A DNA stretch of 64,000 nucleotides from Stenotrophomonas humi (GCF_001431415.1 NZ_LDJI01000013.1:62001-126000); one strand, 5' to 3'. Numbered from the stretch's first letter, positions 44,792-55,137 are shown. Notes: generated by a model from the sequence alone, not told the origin. Program-made: numbers and translations.

Positions 44792-44901
44792 TCCGCTCCT
44801 TGCCTGCCAGAAACTGGCCGGTGGAGTAGGGGGCCTGGCCCATCCCAGGACAACACAAGATTTTCGCGAAAGCGGATATCGGTGCACTCAAAGGTACTTA
44901 C

Positions 44902-45300
44902 ATGAGCATGACTGATCCCATCGCCGACCTGCTGGTACGCATCAAGAATGCGGCCGCGGTTGGCAAGCAGACGGTGAAAGCCCCGTCGTCCAAGATCAAG
45001 GTGGCAATCGCCGAGGTCTTGAAGGCAGAAGGCTATATTTCCGATCTGCGCGTCACCAAGATCGAAAACAACAAGGCCGAACTCGAAATCGTCCTGAAGT
45101 ACTTCGAAGGCAAGCCGGTCATCGCGACCCTGAAGCGCTTCTCGCGTTCGGGCCTGCGCCAGTACCGTGGCAAGTCTGAACTGCCGAAGGTCCTGAATGG
45201 CCTGGGCATCGCCATCATTTCCACCTCCAAGGGCATCATGACTGATGCGCAGGCGCGCCAGTTGGGCGTCGGCGGCGAAGTCCTGTGCTTCGTGGCCTAA
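44902..45300 (+). CDS. rpsH: 30S ribosomal protein S8
   Basis: 132 residues ([17 protein letters not shown] to GGEVLCFVA). Primary 16S binder and, in E. coli, the translational repressor of spc at the rplE mRNA. Start ATG 44902 agrees with homologues; rplF follows after 15 bases. Confidence 0.97.
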   Translation: MSMTDPIADLLVRIKNAAAVGKQTVKAPSSKIKVAIAEVLKAEGYISDLRVTKIENNKAELEIVLKYFEGKPVIATLKRFSRSGLRQYRGKSELPKVLNGLGIAIISTSKGIMTDAQARQLGVGGEVLCFVA

Positions 45301-45315
45301 GGGAAGGAGTCCACT

Positions 45316-45843
45316 ATGTCCCGTGTAGCCAAGAAGCCAGTCAACCTGCCCAAGGGCGTTGAACTGGACATCCAGCCGGAATCCGTGAGCGTCAAGGGCC
45401 CGAAGGGCTCGCTGTCGCTGAAGAAGGCCGCTGGCGTTGAAATCACTGTCGACAACGGCGTCGTCTCGCTGAATCCGAAGGATATTTCCTTCGACGCGCT
45501 GACCGGTACCGTCCGTTCGATCCTGGCCAACATGGTGCAGGGCGTGTCCGAAGGCTTCGAGAAGAAGCTGGAGCTGGTGGGCGTGGGTTACCGCGCTGCC
45601 ATGCAGGGCAAGGACCTGAACCTGTCGCTGGGCTTCTCGCATCCTGTCGTGTTCGTGGCGCCGGAAGGCATCACGCTGGCGACCCCGACGCAGACGGAAA
45701 TCGTCGTGCAGGGTTCGGACAAGCAGGTTGTTGGTGAAGTCGCCGCCAAAATCCGTGGTTTCCGTCCGCCGGAGCCCTATAAGGGCAAGGGTGTGAAGTA
45801 CGCCGGTGAAGTCATCATTCGCAAGGAAGCCAAGAAGGCCTAA
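45316..45843 (+). CDS. rplF: 50S ribosomal protein L6
   Basis: 175 residues in two similar alpha/beta domains; C-terminal [19 protein letters not shown] lies near the sarcin-ricin loop. GGAAGGAG precedes the ATG. Confidence 0.98.
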   Translation: MSRVAKKPVNLPKGVELDIQPESVSVKGPKGSLSLKKAAGVEITVDNGVVSLNPKDISFDALTGTVRSILANMVQGVSEGFEKKLELVGVGYRAAMQGKDLNLSLGFSHPVVFVAPEGITLATPTQTEIVVQGSDKQVVGEVAAKIRGFRPPEPYKGKGVKYAGEVIIRKEAKKA

Positions 45844-45876
45844 TTCTTAGGTTTTCAGCTTTCGAGGATAAAGAAC

Positions 45877-46230
45877 ATGAACAAGAACATCGCCCGTCTG
45901 CGTCGCGCCAAGTCGACCCGTTCGCACATCCGTACCCTGGGTGTCGCGCGTCTGTCGGTCCTGCGTACCGGACAGCACCTGTATGCACAGGTCTTCACCG
46001 CCGACGGTTCGCTGGTGCTGGCTGCTGCCAACACGGCCCAGGCCGAAGTCAAGGAAGGCCTGAAGAGCGGCAAGAACTGCGAAGCCGCCGTCAAGGTTGG
46101 CAAGCTGATCGCCGAGCGCGCCAAGGCCGCGGGTATCGAGAAGGTCGCTTTCGATCGCTCGGGCTACCGCTACCATGGCCGCATCAAGGCGCTGGCTGAT
46201 GCCGCCCGTGAGGGTGGTCTGCAGTTCTAA
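45877..46230 (+). CDS. rplR: 50S ribosomal protein L18
   Basis: 117 residues; 5S rRNA binding (basic N-terminus [20 protein letters not shown]-terminal [20 protein letters not shown]). Followed by a 156-base gap with two hairpins before rpsE. Confidence 0.98.
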   Translation: MNKNIARLRRAKSTRSHIRTLGVARLSVLRTGQHLYAQVFTADGSLVLAAANTAQAEVKEGLKSGKNCEAAVKVGKLIAERAKAAGIEKVAFDRSGYRYHGRIKALADAAREGGLQF

Positions 46231-46239
46231 GCAATAAAG

Positions 46240-46287
46240 GGAAGGGGCCTTGTGCCCCTTCCTGCCTGCCGGCACGGGATGTGCCGG
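46240..46287 (+). other. Two consecutive hairpins between rplR and rpsE
   Basis: First: 9-bp stem 46240-46248 with 46254-46262. Second: CCGGCAC/GTGCCGG, 46269-46275 with 46281-46287. Neither is followed by a T run, so they are more likely processing or attenuation signals than full terminators. The rest of the gap (46288-46386) shows no gene. Confidence 0.55.
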
Positions 46288-46386
46288 GCGGTCGCGGTTC
46301 TTATGTAGCCGCCGCTGAGTCAACGCTTCACTTCACAACCATAAGCGGCCCCGAGCCGTACATACCCAATCAATCAAGGAATCAAC

Positions 46387-46929
46387 ATGGCAGAAGAACG
46401 TCAGTCGCGGGGTCGCGATCGCGACCGTAACCGCGAAGAGAAAGTCGACGACGGCATGATCGAGAAGCTGGTCGCGGTCAACCGCGTCAGCAAGACCGTC
46501 AAGGGCGGTCGCCAGTTCACCTTCACCGCTCTGACCGTGGTCGGCGATGGCGAAGGCAAGGTCGGTTTTGGTTATGGCAAGGCGCGTGAAGTGCCGGTCG
46601 CCATCCAGAAGTCGATGGAGCAGGCTCGCAAGAACCAGATCAGCGTTGACCTGAACAACGGCACCCTGTGGCACACCGTCAAGGATGGTCACGGCGCTGC
46701 TCGCGTGTTCATGCAGCCGGCTTCGGAAGGTACTGGCGTCATCGCCGGTGGTGCCATGCGCGCCGTCCTGGAAGCTGTTGGCGTGAAGAACGTGCTGGCC
46801 AAGGCTGTGGGTTCGCGTAACCCGATCAATCTGGTCCGTGCAACGCTGAAGGGTCTGGCTGGCGTGCAGTCGCCGGCTCGCATTGCTGCCAAGCGCGGCA
46901 AGAAGGTGGAGGATCTCAACCATGGCTGA
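46387..46929 (+). CDS. rpsE: 30S ribosomal protein S5
   Basis: 180 residues; controls decoding accuracy and mRNA helicase activity. S5 domain [20 protein letters not shown] and [20 protein letters not shown]. The charged N-terminus ([18 protein letters not shown]) is extended relative to E. coli. Its end overlaps rpmD by 8 bases. Confidence 0.97.
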   Translation: MAEERQSRGRDRDRNREEKVDDGMIEKLVAVNRVSKTVKGGRQFTFTALTVVGDGEGKVGFGYGKAREVPVAIQKSMEQARKNQISVDLNNGTLWHTVKDGHGAARVFMQPASEGTGVIAGGAMRAVLEAVGVKNVLAKAVGSRNPINLVRATLKGLAGVQSPARIAAKRGKKVEDLNHG

Positions 46930-47107
46930 GTCCAAGACTGTCAAGGTGCGCCTGGTGCGCGGCCTGCGTGGCACCCAGTCGCGTCACCGCCTGTCGGTGC
47001 GTGCCCTGGGCCTGAACAAGCTCAACGATGTGCGTGAACTGAAGGACAGCCCGCAGGTTCGCGGTCTGATCAACAAGGTTCACTACCTCGTCAAGGTTGA
47101 GGAGTAA
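46922..47107 (+). CDS. rpmD: 50S ribosomal protein L30
   Basis: 61 residues ([20 protein letters not shown] to YLVKVEE). Start ATG 46922 lies inside the end of rpsE in another frame, so its translation depends on ribosomes finishing rpsE. Confidence 0.96.
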   Translation: MAESKTVKVRLVRGLRGTQSRHRLSVRALGLNKLNDVRELKDSPQVRGLINKVHYLVKVEE

Positions 47108-47113
47108 TCGATC

Positions 47114-47557
47114 ATGACTTTGCGTCTCAATGAACTGAGCCCGGCACCGGGCGCCCGCACCGAGCGTACCCGCGTCGGTCGTGGTATCGGCTCCGGCCTG
47201 GGCAAGACCTGCGGCCGCGGCCACAAGGGTTCGTTCGCTCGTAAGGGCGGCGGCAAGATCAAGGCTGGCTTCGAAGGCGGCCAGACCCCGATGCAGCGTC
47301 GTCTGCCGAAGATTGGCTTCTTCTCGCACAAGGCCAAGGACACCGCAGAAGTGCTGTCCTACCACCTTGATCGTCTGGAAGCCGGTGAGATCGACGTGGC
47401 TGCACTGCGTGCTGCCAAGCTGATCCCGTCGACTGCCAAGAAGGCCAAGATCGTCCTGAAGGGCGAGCTGAGCAAGGCGTTCACCCTGAAGGGTGTTACG
47501 GCAACCGCCGGCGCCAAGGCTGCGATCGAAGCTGCCGGCGGCAGCGTACAGGAGTAA
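47114..47557 (+). CDS. rplO: 50S ribosomal protein L15
   Basis: 147 residues; glycine- and arginine-rich N-terminus ([20 protein letters not shown]) penetrating 23S rRNA. Seven bases separate it from secY. Confidence 0.98.
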   Translation: MTLRLNELSPAPGARTERTRVGRGIGSGLGKTCGRGHKGSFARKGGGKIKAGFEGGQTPMQRRLPKIGFFSHKAKDTAEVLSYHLDRLEAGEIDVAALRAAKLIPSTAKKAKIVLKGELSKAFTLKGVTATAGAKAAIEAAGGSVQE

Positions 47558-47564
47558 CTGGAAC

Positions 47565-48920
47565 ATGGCGCAAGCTGGCATCGGTAACCTCGCGGGCGGG
47601 ATGGGCAAGTTCACGGAACTTCGCCAGCGTCTTCTGTTCGTACTCGGGGCATTGCTCGTCTATCGCATCGGCTGTTATGTGCCGGTGCCGGGCGTCAATC
47701 CCGATGCCATGCTTGCGCTGATGCAGGCGCAGGGCGGCGGAATCGTGGACATGTTCAACATGTTCTCGGGCGGCGCCCTGCACCGTTTCAGCATTTTCGC
47801 GTTGAACGTGATGCCGTACATTTCGGCGTCCATCGTGATGCAGCTGGCTGTCCATATCTTCCCCGCGCTCAAGGCGATGCAGAAGGAAGGTGAATCGGGC
47901 CGTCGCAAGATCACCCAGTATTCGCGCATCGGCGCGGTGCTCCTGGCGGTGGTGCAGGGCGGCAGTATCGCGCTCGCACTGCAGAACCAGGTGTCGCCGG
48001 GCGGTGCAGCCGTGGTCTACAACCCCGGCATGGCGTTCGTGTTCACCGCCGTGGTCGCTCTGACCGCTGGCACCATCTTCCTGATGTGGGTGGGTGAGCA
48101 GGTCACCGAGCGTGGCATCGGCAACGGTGTTTCGCTGATCATTTTCGCCGGCATCGTTGCTGGCCTGCCGTCTGCGGTGATCCACACCGTCGAGGCTTAC
48201 CGTGACGGCAACATGAGCTTCATCTCGTTGCTGATCATCGTCCTGGTGGTGCTGGCCTTCACCTACTTCGTGGTGTTCGTCGAGCGTGGCCAGCGTCGTA
48301 TCACGGTCAATTACGCCCGCCGTCAGGGTGGTCGTAATGCCTACATGAACCAGACCTCGTTCCTGCCGCTGAAGCTGAACATGGCGGGCGTTATTCCGGC
48401 CATCTTCGCCTCCAGCATCCTGGCCTTCCCGGCCACCCTGGCCATGTGGTCCGGCCAGGCCAGCTCGGCGACCTGGTTGCAGAAGGTTGCCAACGCGCTG
48501 GGCCCGGGCGAGCCGCTGCACATGATCGTGTTTGCTGCGTTGATCTCCGGTTTCGCGTTCTTCTACACCGCGCTGGTGTTCAACTCGCAGGAAACCGCTG
48601 ACAACCTGAAGAAGTCGGGCGCGCTGATTCCGGGTATCCGCCCGGGCAAGGCAACGGCGGAGTACGTCGACGCCGTGCTGACCCGTCTGACCGCTGCCGG
48701 TTCGCTGTACCTGGTCATTGTCTGCCTGCTGCCGGAAATCATGCGCACCCAGCTCAATGCCTCGTTCTACTTCGGCGGTACGTCGTTGCTGATCGTGGTC
48801 GTGGTGGTGATGGATTTCATCGCGCAGATCCAGGCGCACCTGATGTCACACCAGTACGAGAGCCTGCTCAAGAAGGCCAACCTGAAGGGCGGCAACCGCG
48901 GTGGTTTTGCACGCGGCTGA
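47565..48920 (+). CDS. secY: Protein translocase subunit SecY
   Basis: The channel subunit of the Sec translocon: 451 residues with ten membrane helices; plug region [20 protein letters not shown], and the conserved cytosolic loops [18 protein letters not shown] and [13 protein letters not shown] that bind ribosome and SecA. Start ATG 47565 ([20 protein letters not shown]). rpmJ (L36), its usual downstream partner in enterics, is not present. Confidence 0.98.
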   Translation: MAQAGIGNLAGGMGKFTELRQRLLFVLGALLVYRIGCYVPVPGVNPDAMLALMQAQGGGIVDMFNMFSGGALHRFSIFALNVMPYISASIVMQLAVHIFPALKAMQKEGESGRRKITQYSRIGAVLLAVVQGGSIALALQNQVSPGGAAVVYNPGMAFVFTAVVALTAGTIFLMWVGEQVTERGIGNGVSLIIFAGIVAGLPSAVIHTVEAYRDGNMSFISLLIIVLVVLAFTYFVVFVERGQRRITVNYARRQGGRNAYMNQTSFLPLKLNMAGVIPAIFASSILAFPATLAMWSGQASSATWLQKVANALGPGEPLHMIVFAALISGFAFFYTALVFNSQETADNLKKSGALIPGIRPGKATAEYVDAVLTRLTAAGSLYLVIVCLLPEIMRTQLNASFYFGGTSLLIVVVVVMDFIAQIQAHLMSHQYESLLKKANLKGGNRGGFARG

Positions 48921-49269
48921 TTCACCAGCTATACTTGGCGCTTCATTGCGCGATTGACCGCCCTGGCACCCAGGGCAGGTCTCCAAACAGAAGGGCGGCC
49001 CCTGCAGCGGTTTCGGGTGGGGGTGCGATGTGGTTGTTCCGCGCGGGAGTAGCGCGGGCGGCAAGAGGGTTTTCCTTCGAGCCAAGCACATCCGGCGCCG
49101 GAGCATGGGCACACTCCCCACGCCGGGTCCATGGAACCTCGTGTTCCAAGGACTTCAAAGCAAACCGAGACCTTGTTTGTATCGCTAGTTAACATTTTTG
49201 ATCCATCCTGCCGGATTGGCGCGCCTATAAGGTGCGTATTCGGCCATCACTCAGCTGGAGAACCGCGTC
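48921..49269 (+). other. 349-base gap between secY and rpsM
   Basis: No gene found; in particular no 37-38 residue L36. It contains a 7-bp-stem hairpin GCCCTGG/CCAGGGC (48960-48976), the palindrome CCGGCGCCGG near 49095, and an isolated TATAAG (49227-49232) without a matching -35. This is probably where a separate alpha-operon promoter or leader lies, but I cannot point to one. Confidence 0.5.
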
Positions 49270-49626
49270 ATGGCGCGTATTGCAGGCGTCAACCTGCCAG
49301 CCCAGAAGCACGTCTGGGTCGGGTTGCAAAGCATTTACGGCATCGGCCGTACCCGTTCGAAGAAGGTCTGCGAAGTCGCAGGCGTTGCTTCGACCACCAA
49401 GATCCGCGATTTGTCGGAGCCGGAAATCGAACGCCTGCGTTTGGAAGTCGGCAAGTACATTGTCGAAGGCGATCTGCGTCGTGAAATCGGCATCGCAATC
49501 AAGCGCCTGATGGACCTGGGTTGCTACCGCGGCCTGCGTCACCGTCGTGGCTTGCCGCTGCGTGGCCAGCGTACCCGTACCAACGCCCGCACCCGTAAGG
49601 GTCCGCGCAAGGCGATCAGGAAGTAA
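49270..49626 (+). CDS. rpsM: 30S ribosomal protein S13
   Basis: 118 residues ([20 protein letters not shown] to GPRKAIRK); head protein contacting tRNA and L5 (bridge B1b). First gene of the alpha operon. C-terminal [17 protein letters not shown] is conserved. Confidence 0.98.
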   Translation: MARIAGVNLPAQKHVWVGLQSIYGIGRTRSKKVCEVAGVASTTKIRDLSEPEIERLRLEVGKYIVEGDLRREIGIAIKRLMDLGCYRGLRHRRGLPLRGQRTRTNARTRKGPRKAIRK

Positions 49627-49638
49627 GGGACCTAAGAA

Positions 49639-50031
49639 ATGGCTAAGCCCGCAGCAGCAAAAACCAAGAAGAAGATCAAGCGCGTCATCACTGATGGCGT
49701 TGCCCACGTCCACGCTTCGTTCAACAACACCATCGTGACCATCACCGACCGTCAGGGCAATGCATTGTCCTGGGCGACCTCCGGTGGCGCCGGTTTCCGT
49801 GGCTCGCGTAAGTCGACTCCGTTCGCCGCTCAGGTTGCCGCCGAAAAGGCTGGCAAGGCTGCGCTGGATTACGGACTGAAGTCGCTGGAAGTCCGCATCA
49901 AGGGTCCGGGTCCGGGCCGTGAGTCGGCCGTACGTTCGTTGAACAACGTCGGCTACAAGATCACCAACATCATCGACGTGACGCCAATCCCGCACAACGG
50001 GTGCCGTCCGCCGAAGAAGCGTCGCGTCTAA
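49639..50031 (+). CDS. rpsK: 30S ribosomal protein S11
   Basis: 130 residues; platform protein beside the E-site mRNA ([36 protein letters not shown] at the C-terminus). Twelve bases after rpsM. Confidence 0.98.
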   Translation: MAKPAAAKTKKKIKRVITDGVAHVHASFNNTIVTITDRQGNALSWATSGGAGFRGSRKSTPFAAQVAAEKAGKAALDYGLKSLEVRIKGPGPGRESAVRSLNNVGYKITNIIDVTPIPHNGCRPPKKRRV

Positions 50032-50045
50032 AGGAGCGATAAGAA

Positions 50046-50675
50046 ATGGCTCGTTATATCGGTCCTACCTGTAAGCTCGCCCGTCGCGAAGGCGCCGACC
50101 TCTCCCTCAAGAGCCCGGCCCGTGCGCTGGACTCCAAGTGCAAGCTGGAGCAGAAGCCCGGCCAGCACGGCGCTACCGCCCGTAAGGGCAAGCTGTCCGA
50201 CTACGCTACCCAGCTGCGCGAAAAGCAGAAGGTCAAGCGTATCTACGGTCTGCTGGAGCGTCAGTTCCGCAACTACTACAAGAAGGCCTCGACCAAGAAG
50301 GGCAACACCGGCGAGAACCTGCTGCAGCTGCTGGAAACCCGTCTGGACAACGTCGTCTACCGCATGGGCTTCGCAGTGACGCGTCCGGCTGCTCGTCAGC
50401 TGGTCTCGCACCGCGGTGTCACGGTCAACGGCAAGTCGGTGAACCTGGCTTCGTACCAGGTCAAGGCCGGCGATGCGATCGCTCTGTCGGAAAAGGCTGC
50501 CAAGCAGCTGCGCGTCCAGGAAGCCCTGGTCGTCGCCGAGCAGCACGACCTCAGCCCGTCGTGGGTCGAAGTCGATTCGAAGAAGTTCAGCGGCGTCTTC
50601 AAGGCTGTGCCGGATCGTGCGGACCTGCCTGCGGATATCAACGAAGCGCTGATCGTCGAGTTGTATTCGAAGTAA
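50046..50675 (+). CDS. rpsD: 30S ribosomal protein S4
   Basis: 209 residues; assembly initiator and, in E. coli, translational repressor of the alpha operon. S4 RNA-binding domain [20 protein letters not shown] near 97-116 and [15 protein letters not shown]. No zinc cluster. Confidence 0.98.
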   Translation: MARYIGPTCKLARREGADLSLKSPARALDSKCKLEQKPGQHGATARKGKLSDYATQLREKQKVKRIYGLLERQFRNYYKKASTKKGNTGENLLQLLETRLDNVVYRMGFAVTRPAARQLVSHRGVTVNGKSVNLASYQVKAGDAIALSEKAAKQLRVQEALVVAEQHDLSPSWVEVDSKKFSGVFKAVPDRADLPADINEALIVELYSK

Positions 50676-50687
50676 TTCACAATGGAG

Positions 50688-50711
50688 AACCTCCGGGTTG
50701 CACCGGAGGTT
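50688..50711 (+). other. Hairpin between rpsD and rpoA
   Basis: A perfect 9-bp stem AACCTCCGG/CCGGAGGTT (50688-50696, 50703-50711) with a 6-base loop, in the 54-base gap just before the rpoA ribosome site AGGAG. It might tune rpoA translation or transcript processing. Confidence 0.55.
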
Positions 50712-50729
50712 CGCAGGAGACCCCGCAAC

Positions 50730-51728
50730 ATGACGGTTACCGCAAACCAGGTTCTGCGTCCTCGCGGTCCGCAGATCGAACGCCTTACCGAGACCCGCGC
50801 CAAGGTCGTGATCGAACCGCTGGAGCGTGGTTACGGGCATACGTTGGGCAACGCCCTGCGTCGCGTGCTGCTGTCGTCCATCCCGGGCTTCGCCATTACC
50901 GAAGTCGAGATCGACGGCGTGCTTCACGAGTACACCACGCTTGAAGGCCTGCAGGAGGACGTGCTGGATGTCCTGCTCAACCTGAAAGACGTGGCTATCC
51001 GCATGCACACCGGCGACAGCGCCACGCTCTCCCTGTCCAAGCAGGGCCCGGGCACCGTGACTGCTGCCGACATCAAGCTGGACCACAACGTCGAAGTGAT
51101 CAACGGCGACCACGTGATCTGCCATCTGACCAAGGACGCATCGATCAACATGCGTCTGAAGATCGAGCGTGGCTTCGGCTACCAGCCGGCGGCCGCGCGT
51201 CGTCGTCCGGACGAAGAAACCCGTGCGATCGGTCGTCTGGTTCTGGACGCTTCGTTCTCGCCGGTTCGCCGCGTCGCCTATTCGGTGGAAGCGGCTCGCG
51301 TTGAACAGCGTACCGATCTGGACAAGCTGGTCATCGATATCGAAACCAACGGCACGATCGATGCCGAGGAAGCTGTCCGCACCGCGGCCGACATCCTCAG
51401 CGATCAGCTGTCGGTGTTCGGTGATTTCACCCACCGCGATCGCGGTGCGGCCAAGCCGGCCAACAACGGCGTGGATCCGGTGCTGCTGCGCCCGATCGAC
51501 GACCTGGAGCTGACCGTGCGTTCGGCCAACTGCCTGAAGGCCGAGAGCATCTACTACATCGGTGATCTGATCCAGAAGACCGAAGTGGAACTGCTCAAGA
51601 CCCCGAACCTCGGCAAGAAGTCGCTGACCGAGATCAAGGAAGTGCTGGCCCAGCGTGGCCTGTCGCTTGGCATGAAGCTGGAGAACTGGCCGCCGGCCGG
51701 TGTCGCCGCTCACGGCATGCTTGGTTAA
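50730..51728 (+). CDS. rpoA: RNA polymerase alpha subunit
   Basis: 332 residues: N-terminal dimerisation domain ([20 protein letters not shown] near 34-53) and C-terminal domain (about 250-325, [33 protein letters not shown]) for UP elements and activators. I use ATG 50730 with AGGAG upstream; the ATG at 50682 would start before the leader hairpin. Confidence 0.98.
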   Translation: MTVTANQVLRPRGPQIERLTETRAKVVIEPLERGYGHTLGNALRRVLLSSIPGFAITEVEIDGVLHEYTTLEGLQEDVLDVLLNLKDVAIRMHTGDSATLSLSKQGPGTVTAADIKLDHNVEVINGDHVICHLTKDASINMRLKIERGFGYQPAAARRRPDEETRAIGRLVLDASFSPVRRVAYSVEAARVEQRTDLDKLVIDIETNGTIDAEEAVRTAADILSDQLSVFGDFTHRDRGAAKPANNGVDPVLLRPIDDLELTVRSANCLKAESIYYIGDLIQKTEVELLKTPNLGKKSLTEIKEVLAQRGLSLGMKLENWPPAGVAAHGMLG

Positions 51729-51740
51729 GCAACACCTGTT

Positions 51741-51766
51741 CCCCCGCATGGCAAGCCATGCGGGGG
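51741..51766 (+). terminator. Strong hairpin between rpoA and rplQ
   Basis: A 12-bp perfect stem (51741-51752 with 51755-51766) 12 bases after rpoA, followed by AATGTTGT rather than a T run. It may terminate part of the transcripts before rplQ; 51767-51919 has no gene. Confidence 0.55.
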
Positions 51767-51919
51767 AATGTTGTAGCAGTACCCGCGTTGACGGCTGACA
51801 AGCCGCGGCGCCGGCCGTCCAGGAGGGGCGGTCAGGACCATCCGCAGTCCGTGCAACAACGCCAGGATGGCGACAGAGAAATCCAACGTCCTACCATTCA
51901 TTTCTAAGGAATTAGTCCC

Positions 51920-52306
51920 ATGCGTCATCAGAAGTCGGGCCGCAAGTTCAACCGTACCAGCGCCCACCGCGAAGCAATGTTCAAGAACATGGCTGCGTCG
52001 CTGTTCAAGCACGAGCTGATCAAGACCACCCTGCCGAAGGCCAAGGAACTGCGCCGCGTTGCCGAGCCGCTGATCACCCTGGCCAAGGTTGACTCGGTCG
52101 CCAACCGTCGTCTGGCGTTCGCCCGCCTGCGTGACAAGGAAGCCGTCGGCAACCTGTTCACCATCCTGGGCCCGCGCTACGCCACCCGTCCGGGCGGCTA
52201 CCTGCGTCTGCTGAAGTGCGGCTTCCGCGCCGGCGACAACGCTCCGATGGCCTACGTCGAGCTGGTTGACCGTCCGGCTGCTGTTGCAGAAGAAGTCGCT
52301 GAGTAA
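51920..52306 (+). CDS. rplQ: 50S ribosomal protein L17
   Basis: 128 residues ([20 protein letters not shown]); near the exit tunnel. Last gene of the alpha operon, unusually set off from rpoA by 191 bases; ends at an intrinsic terminator. Confidence 0.98.
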   Translation: MRHQKSGRKFNRTSAHREAMFKNMAASLFKHELIKTTLPKAKELRRVAEPLITLAKVDSVANRRLAFARLRDKEAVGNLFTILGPRYATRPGGYLRLLKCGFRAGDNAPMAYVELVDRPAAVAEEVAE

Positions 52307-52339
52307 TCGCGTACTTTCATCCAGCAACGGATGAAGCAG

Positions 52340-52364
52340 AAGCCCGGCCCAGGTCGGGCTTTTT
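52340..52364 (+). terminator. Terminator after rplQ
   Basis: Stem AAGCCCG/CGGGCTT (52340-52346, 52355-52361), extendable through the loop, with a T5 run to 52364. End of the ribosomal block. Confidence 0.88.
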
Positions 52365-52451
52365 GCTTATGTAAAGTCGCCATTGCAACCGCTGCTGCCA
52401 GCCGCGGAACGGGCTGCTACTCTTGCCGCACTATTGAATCGGATTGATGTG

Positions 52452-52967
52452 ATGAATCCTCTGCGTTGGAGTTTTCGCGCCCAGTTTCTGGCGGGCTTTC
52501 TGGTCTGTGCGGGGCTGCTGGCCTTTGCGATCTACACGCAGATCCAGATGGGTCTGGTGCCGTGTCCGCTGTGCATCTACCAGCGCATCGCCTTCGCGGC
52601 GCTGGGTGTCGGCTTCCTGCTGGGGGCGCTGCATGGGCCTTCCAGCCGTGCCGGGCGCGCCGCATATGGCGTTCTGACGCTGGTGCTGGCCGGCATTGGC
52701 GCCGGCATTGCCGGGCGGCATGTGTATGTGCAGTTGTTGCCGAAGGACCTGGGTAGCAGCTGTGGCCCGCCGCTGAGCTTTCTCAGTGAAACCATGGGGC
52801 CATTTGAAGTGTTCCGCACGGTGCTTACCGGTACCGGTGACTGCGGCAATATTGATTGGACCTTCCTCGGCCTGAGCATGCCGATGTGGAGCCTGGTGTG
52901 GTTCGTGGTGTTGGGCCTGGGCGGCTTGTACGCCGGCCTGCGTGCGCGCAAGTCGCGCCGACTCTGA
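52452..52967 (+). CDS. dsbB: Disulfide bond formation protein B
   Basis: Inner-membrane quinone reductase that reoxidises DsbA. 171 residues, four membrane helices. Both redox pairs are present: Cys38/Cys41 in VPCPLCIYQR and the periplasmic loop pair Cys104/Cys131. Start ATG 52452 (MNPLRWSFRAQFLAGFLVC); open sequence to the left is not membrane-like. Followed by the DAHP synthase gene after 34 bases. Confidence 0.94.
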   Translation: MNPLRWSFRAQFLAGFLVCAGLLAFAIYTQIQMGLVPCPLCIYQRIAFAALGVGFLLGALHGPSSRAGRAAYGVLTLVLAGIGAGIAGRHVYVQLLPKDLGSSCGPPLSFLSETMGPFEVFRTVLTGTGDCGNIDWTFLGLSMPMWSLVWFVVLGLGGLYAGLRARKSRRL

Positions 52968-53001
52968 TTTTCCATTTTCCCTGCAAAACAACGGTACCTG
53001 T

Positions 53002-54384
53002 ATGAACCTGTCTTCCCCGCTGTCCACGGCCGCCACGGATTCCAGCTGGGCGCCCGACAGCTGGCGTGGCAAGCAGGCGCTGCAGATGCCCACCTACCCG
53101 GACGCACGGGCGCTGGATTTGGCGCTGACCGAGCTGCGGCGGCTGCCGCCGCTGGTGACCTCGTGGGAGATCTTCGCGCTGAAGCAGCAGCTGGCCGAGG
53201 CGCAGGAAGGCAAGCGCTTCCTGCTGCAGGGCGGCGACTGTGCGGAGAATTTCGCCGACTGCGAATCGGGGATGATTTCCAACCGGCTCAAGGTGCTGCT
53301 GCAGATGAGCCTGGTGCTGGTGCACGGCCTGCGCATGCCGGTGGTACGCGTGGGGCGCTTCGCCGGCCAGTATGCAAAGCCGCGCTCGGCCGATACCGAG
53401 ACGCGCGGCGAGGTGACGCTGCCCAGCTATCGCGGCGACGTGATCAACGCGCCGGAGTTCACCGAGGCAGCGCGCCTGCCTGATCCGCAGCGGATGATCG
53501 CCGCCCACTCGCGTTCTGCGCTGACGATGAACTTCGTGCGTGCGTTGATCGACGGTGGCTTCGCCGATCTGCACCATCCGGAGTACTGGAATCTCAGCTG
53601 GATGGGGTATTCGCCGCTGGCGGCCGAGTACCAGAAGATGGTTGCCTCGATCGGTGACGCGGTGGACTTCATGGAAACCCTGTCCGGCTCGCAGGTGCAC
53701 AACCTCAACCGGGTGGATTTCTACACCTCGCATGAGGCGTTGCTGCTGCATTACGAGCAGGGCCTCACCCGTCAGGTGCCGCGTCAACATGGCTGGTTCA
53801 ACCTGAGCACGCATTACCCGTGGATCGGCATGCGCACGGCGGCGCTGGATGGTGCCCACGTGGAGTACCTGCGTGGCGTGCGTAACCCGATTGCGATCAA
53901 GGTTGGCCCGACGGTGCAGCCAGATCAGCTGTTGCGCCTGATGGATGTCTTGAATCCGGATGACGAGCCTGGTCGCTTGAGTTTCATCCACCGCATGGGG
54001 GCGTCGCAGATCGCCGACAAACTGCCGCCGCTGCTGGATGCGGTGAAGCGCGATGGCCGACGCGTGTTGTGGGTATGCGATGCGATGCACGGTAATACCG
54101 AGAGCACCAGCAACGGCTACAAGACCCGGCGTTTCGACAACATCCGCAGCGAAGTGGAGATGTCGTTCGATCTGCATGCTGCCGCTGGCACGCGCCTGGG
54201 TGGCGTGCACCTTGAGCTCACTGGCGAGGACGTCACCGAGTGCACGGGCGGCGCACGCGAGCTGACCGAGCGTGATCTGGAGCGTGCCTATCGCTCCAGT
54301 GTGGATCCGCGTCTGAACTACGAACAGTCACTGGAGATCGCGATGGCCATTGTGCGCAAGCAGAGTGGTATCGCGGCGGGCTGA
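53002..54384 (+). CDS. Class II (plant-type) DAHP synthase
   Basis: 3-deoxy-7-phosphoheptulonate synthase, first step of the shikimate pathway, from PEP and erythrose 4-phosphate. 460 residues of the class II (AroA-II) type, unrelated in sequence to AroF/G/H of E. coli. Signatures: RFLLQGGDCAENFADCESGM with the metal-binding Cys, VRVGRFAGQYAKPRSADTE, NPIAIKVGPTVQP, and CDAMHGNTESTSNGYKTRRF. ATG 53002 (MNLSSPLSTAATDSSWAPDS) gives the usual length. Confidence 0.95.
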   Translation: MNLSSPLSTAATDSSWAPDSWRGKQALQMPTYPDARALDLALTELRRLPPLVTSWEIFALKQQLAEAQEGKRFLLQGGDCAENFADCESGMISNRLKVLLQMSLVLVHGLRMPVVRVGRFAGQYAKPRSADTETRGEVTLPSYRGDVINAPEFTEAARLPDPQRMIAAHSRSALTMNFVRALIDGGFADLHHPEYWNLSWMGYSPLAAEYQKMVASIGDAVDFMETLSGSQVHNLNRVDFYTSHEALLLHYEQGLTRQVPRQHGWFNLSTHYPWIGMRTAALDGAHVEYLRGVRNPIAIKVGPTVQPDQLLRLMDVLNPDDEPGRLSFIHRMGASQIADKLPPLLDAVKRDGRRVLWVCDAMHGNTESTSNGYKTRRFDNIRSEVEMSFDLHAAAGTRLGGVHLELTGEDVTECTGGARELTERDLERAYRSSVDPRLNYEQSLEIAMAIVRKQSGIAAG

Positions 54385-54533
54385 GCGATCGGGTGGCTGC
54401 AGTCCAGCCGCTGCCTTGGTTTCCGGCGGCACAGCGTTGCTGGGGCCTCGCCAGGAGGTTGATCGTCCGGGGCCGGCGAGCTGTTGCCTGTTCGACATGC
54501 GTGTCTTCCATCACTGCCGCCAGGTTTTCCTGC

Positions 54534-54995
54534 ATGTCAGATGCACTCGAAATAGCGACACTTCCGGCGCGCTATCACTGGCCGGTCAGTGCGGAAGAGC
54601 TGCCGTATCCCATTGGTTTTCCTCCTACACCTGATCCGCCCTGGCGAGAGGATTGCGCCAGGATCGTCGGCTTCAACACCCTCGGGGAGGGGTGGCATCT
54701 GTTTGAGGATGCGTTCTTCAGGTCGCTGGAAGAGGGGGTGGCGACGAACGTATCGCCTTGGCTCTGGGTGCTGGATGGAAAGCACGCCGGCCGCATCACG
54801 GCGGCGCTCCGCGCGGAACCGATGGGTGCTGCGGCGGCCGCCATGAATGAGTATCGCAGGCGGGCGTTTGGTTGGGGCTGGGATATGACAAGCGCGGCAA
54901 TGGGCGAGATACGCGGCGCCATCGTCGACTATCTCAAGCTCACGCAACCTTCGGAAATTGTCGTGATTCGCCTCTACGAATGGGGCAAGTACTGA
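54534..54995 (+). CDS. Uncharacterised Trp-rich soluble protein
   Basis: I do not recognise this 153-residue protein. It has no signal peptide, membrane segment or repeats, is acidic, and has eight Trp spread along it (for example RYHWPVS, PWREDC, GEGWHLFED, SPWLWVLDG, FGWGWDM). Start ATG 54534 (MSDALEIATLPARYHW) is preferred; the frame is open to 54393 but that part is low-quality Arg/Cys-rich sequence. No neighbour suggests a role: DAHP synthase lies upstream and a DUF2127 gene faces it. The size and Trp content are reminiscent of some immunity-type proteins, but no toxin gene is nearby. Confidence 0.6.
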   Translation: MSDALEIATLPARYHWPVSAEELPYPIGFPPTPDPPWREDCARIVGFNTLGEGWHLFEDAFFRSLEEGVATNVSPWLWVLDGKHAGRITAALRAEPMGAAAAAMNEYRRRAFGWGWDMTSAAMGEIRGAIVDYLKLTQPSEIVVIRLYEWGKY

Positions 54996-55137
54996 TCGGG
55001 CGGGCCTGCTGCGTCCGTGCGTGGGGCGTCACGTTCACCCAAGGCATTACGATCGCGCTGTTCAGGGCGATGGCGGATAGCGGATGCGGCGGGTCTTGTC
55101 ACTGGCGCGCGCAGGGTGCCCGGCGACGTGAGCCGGC

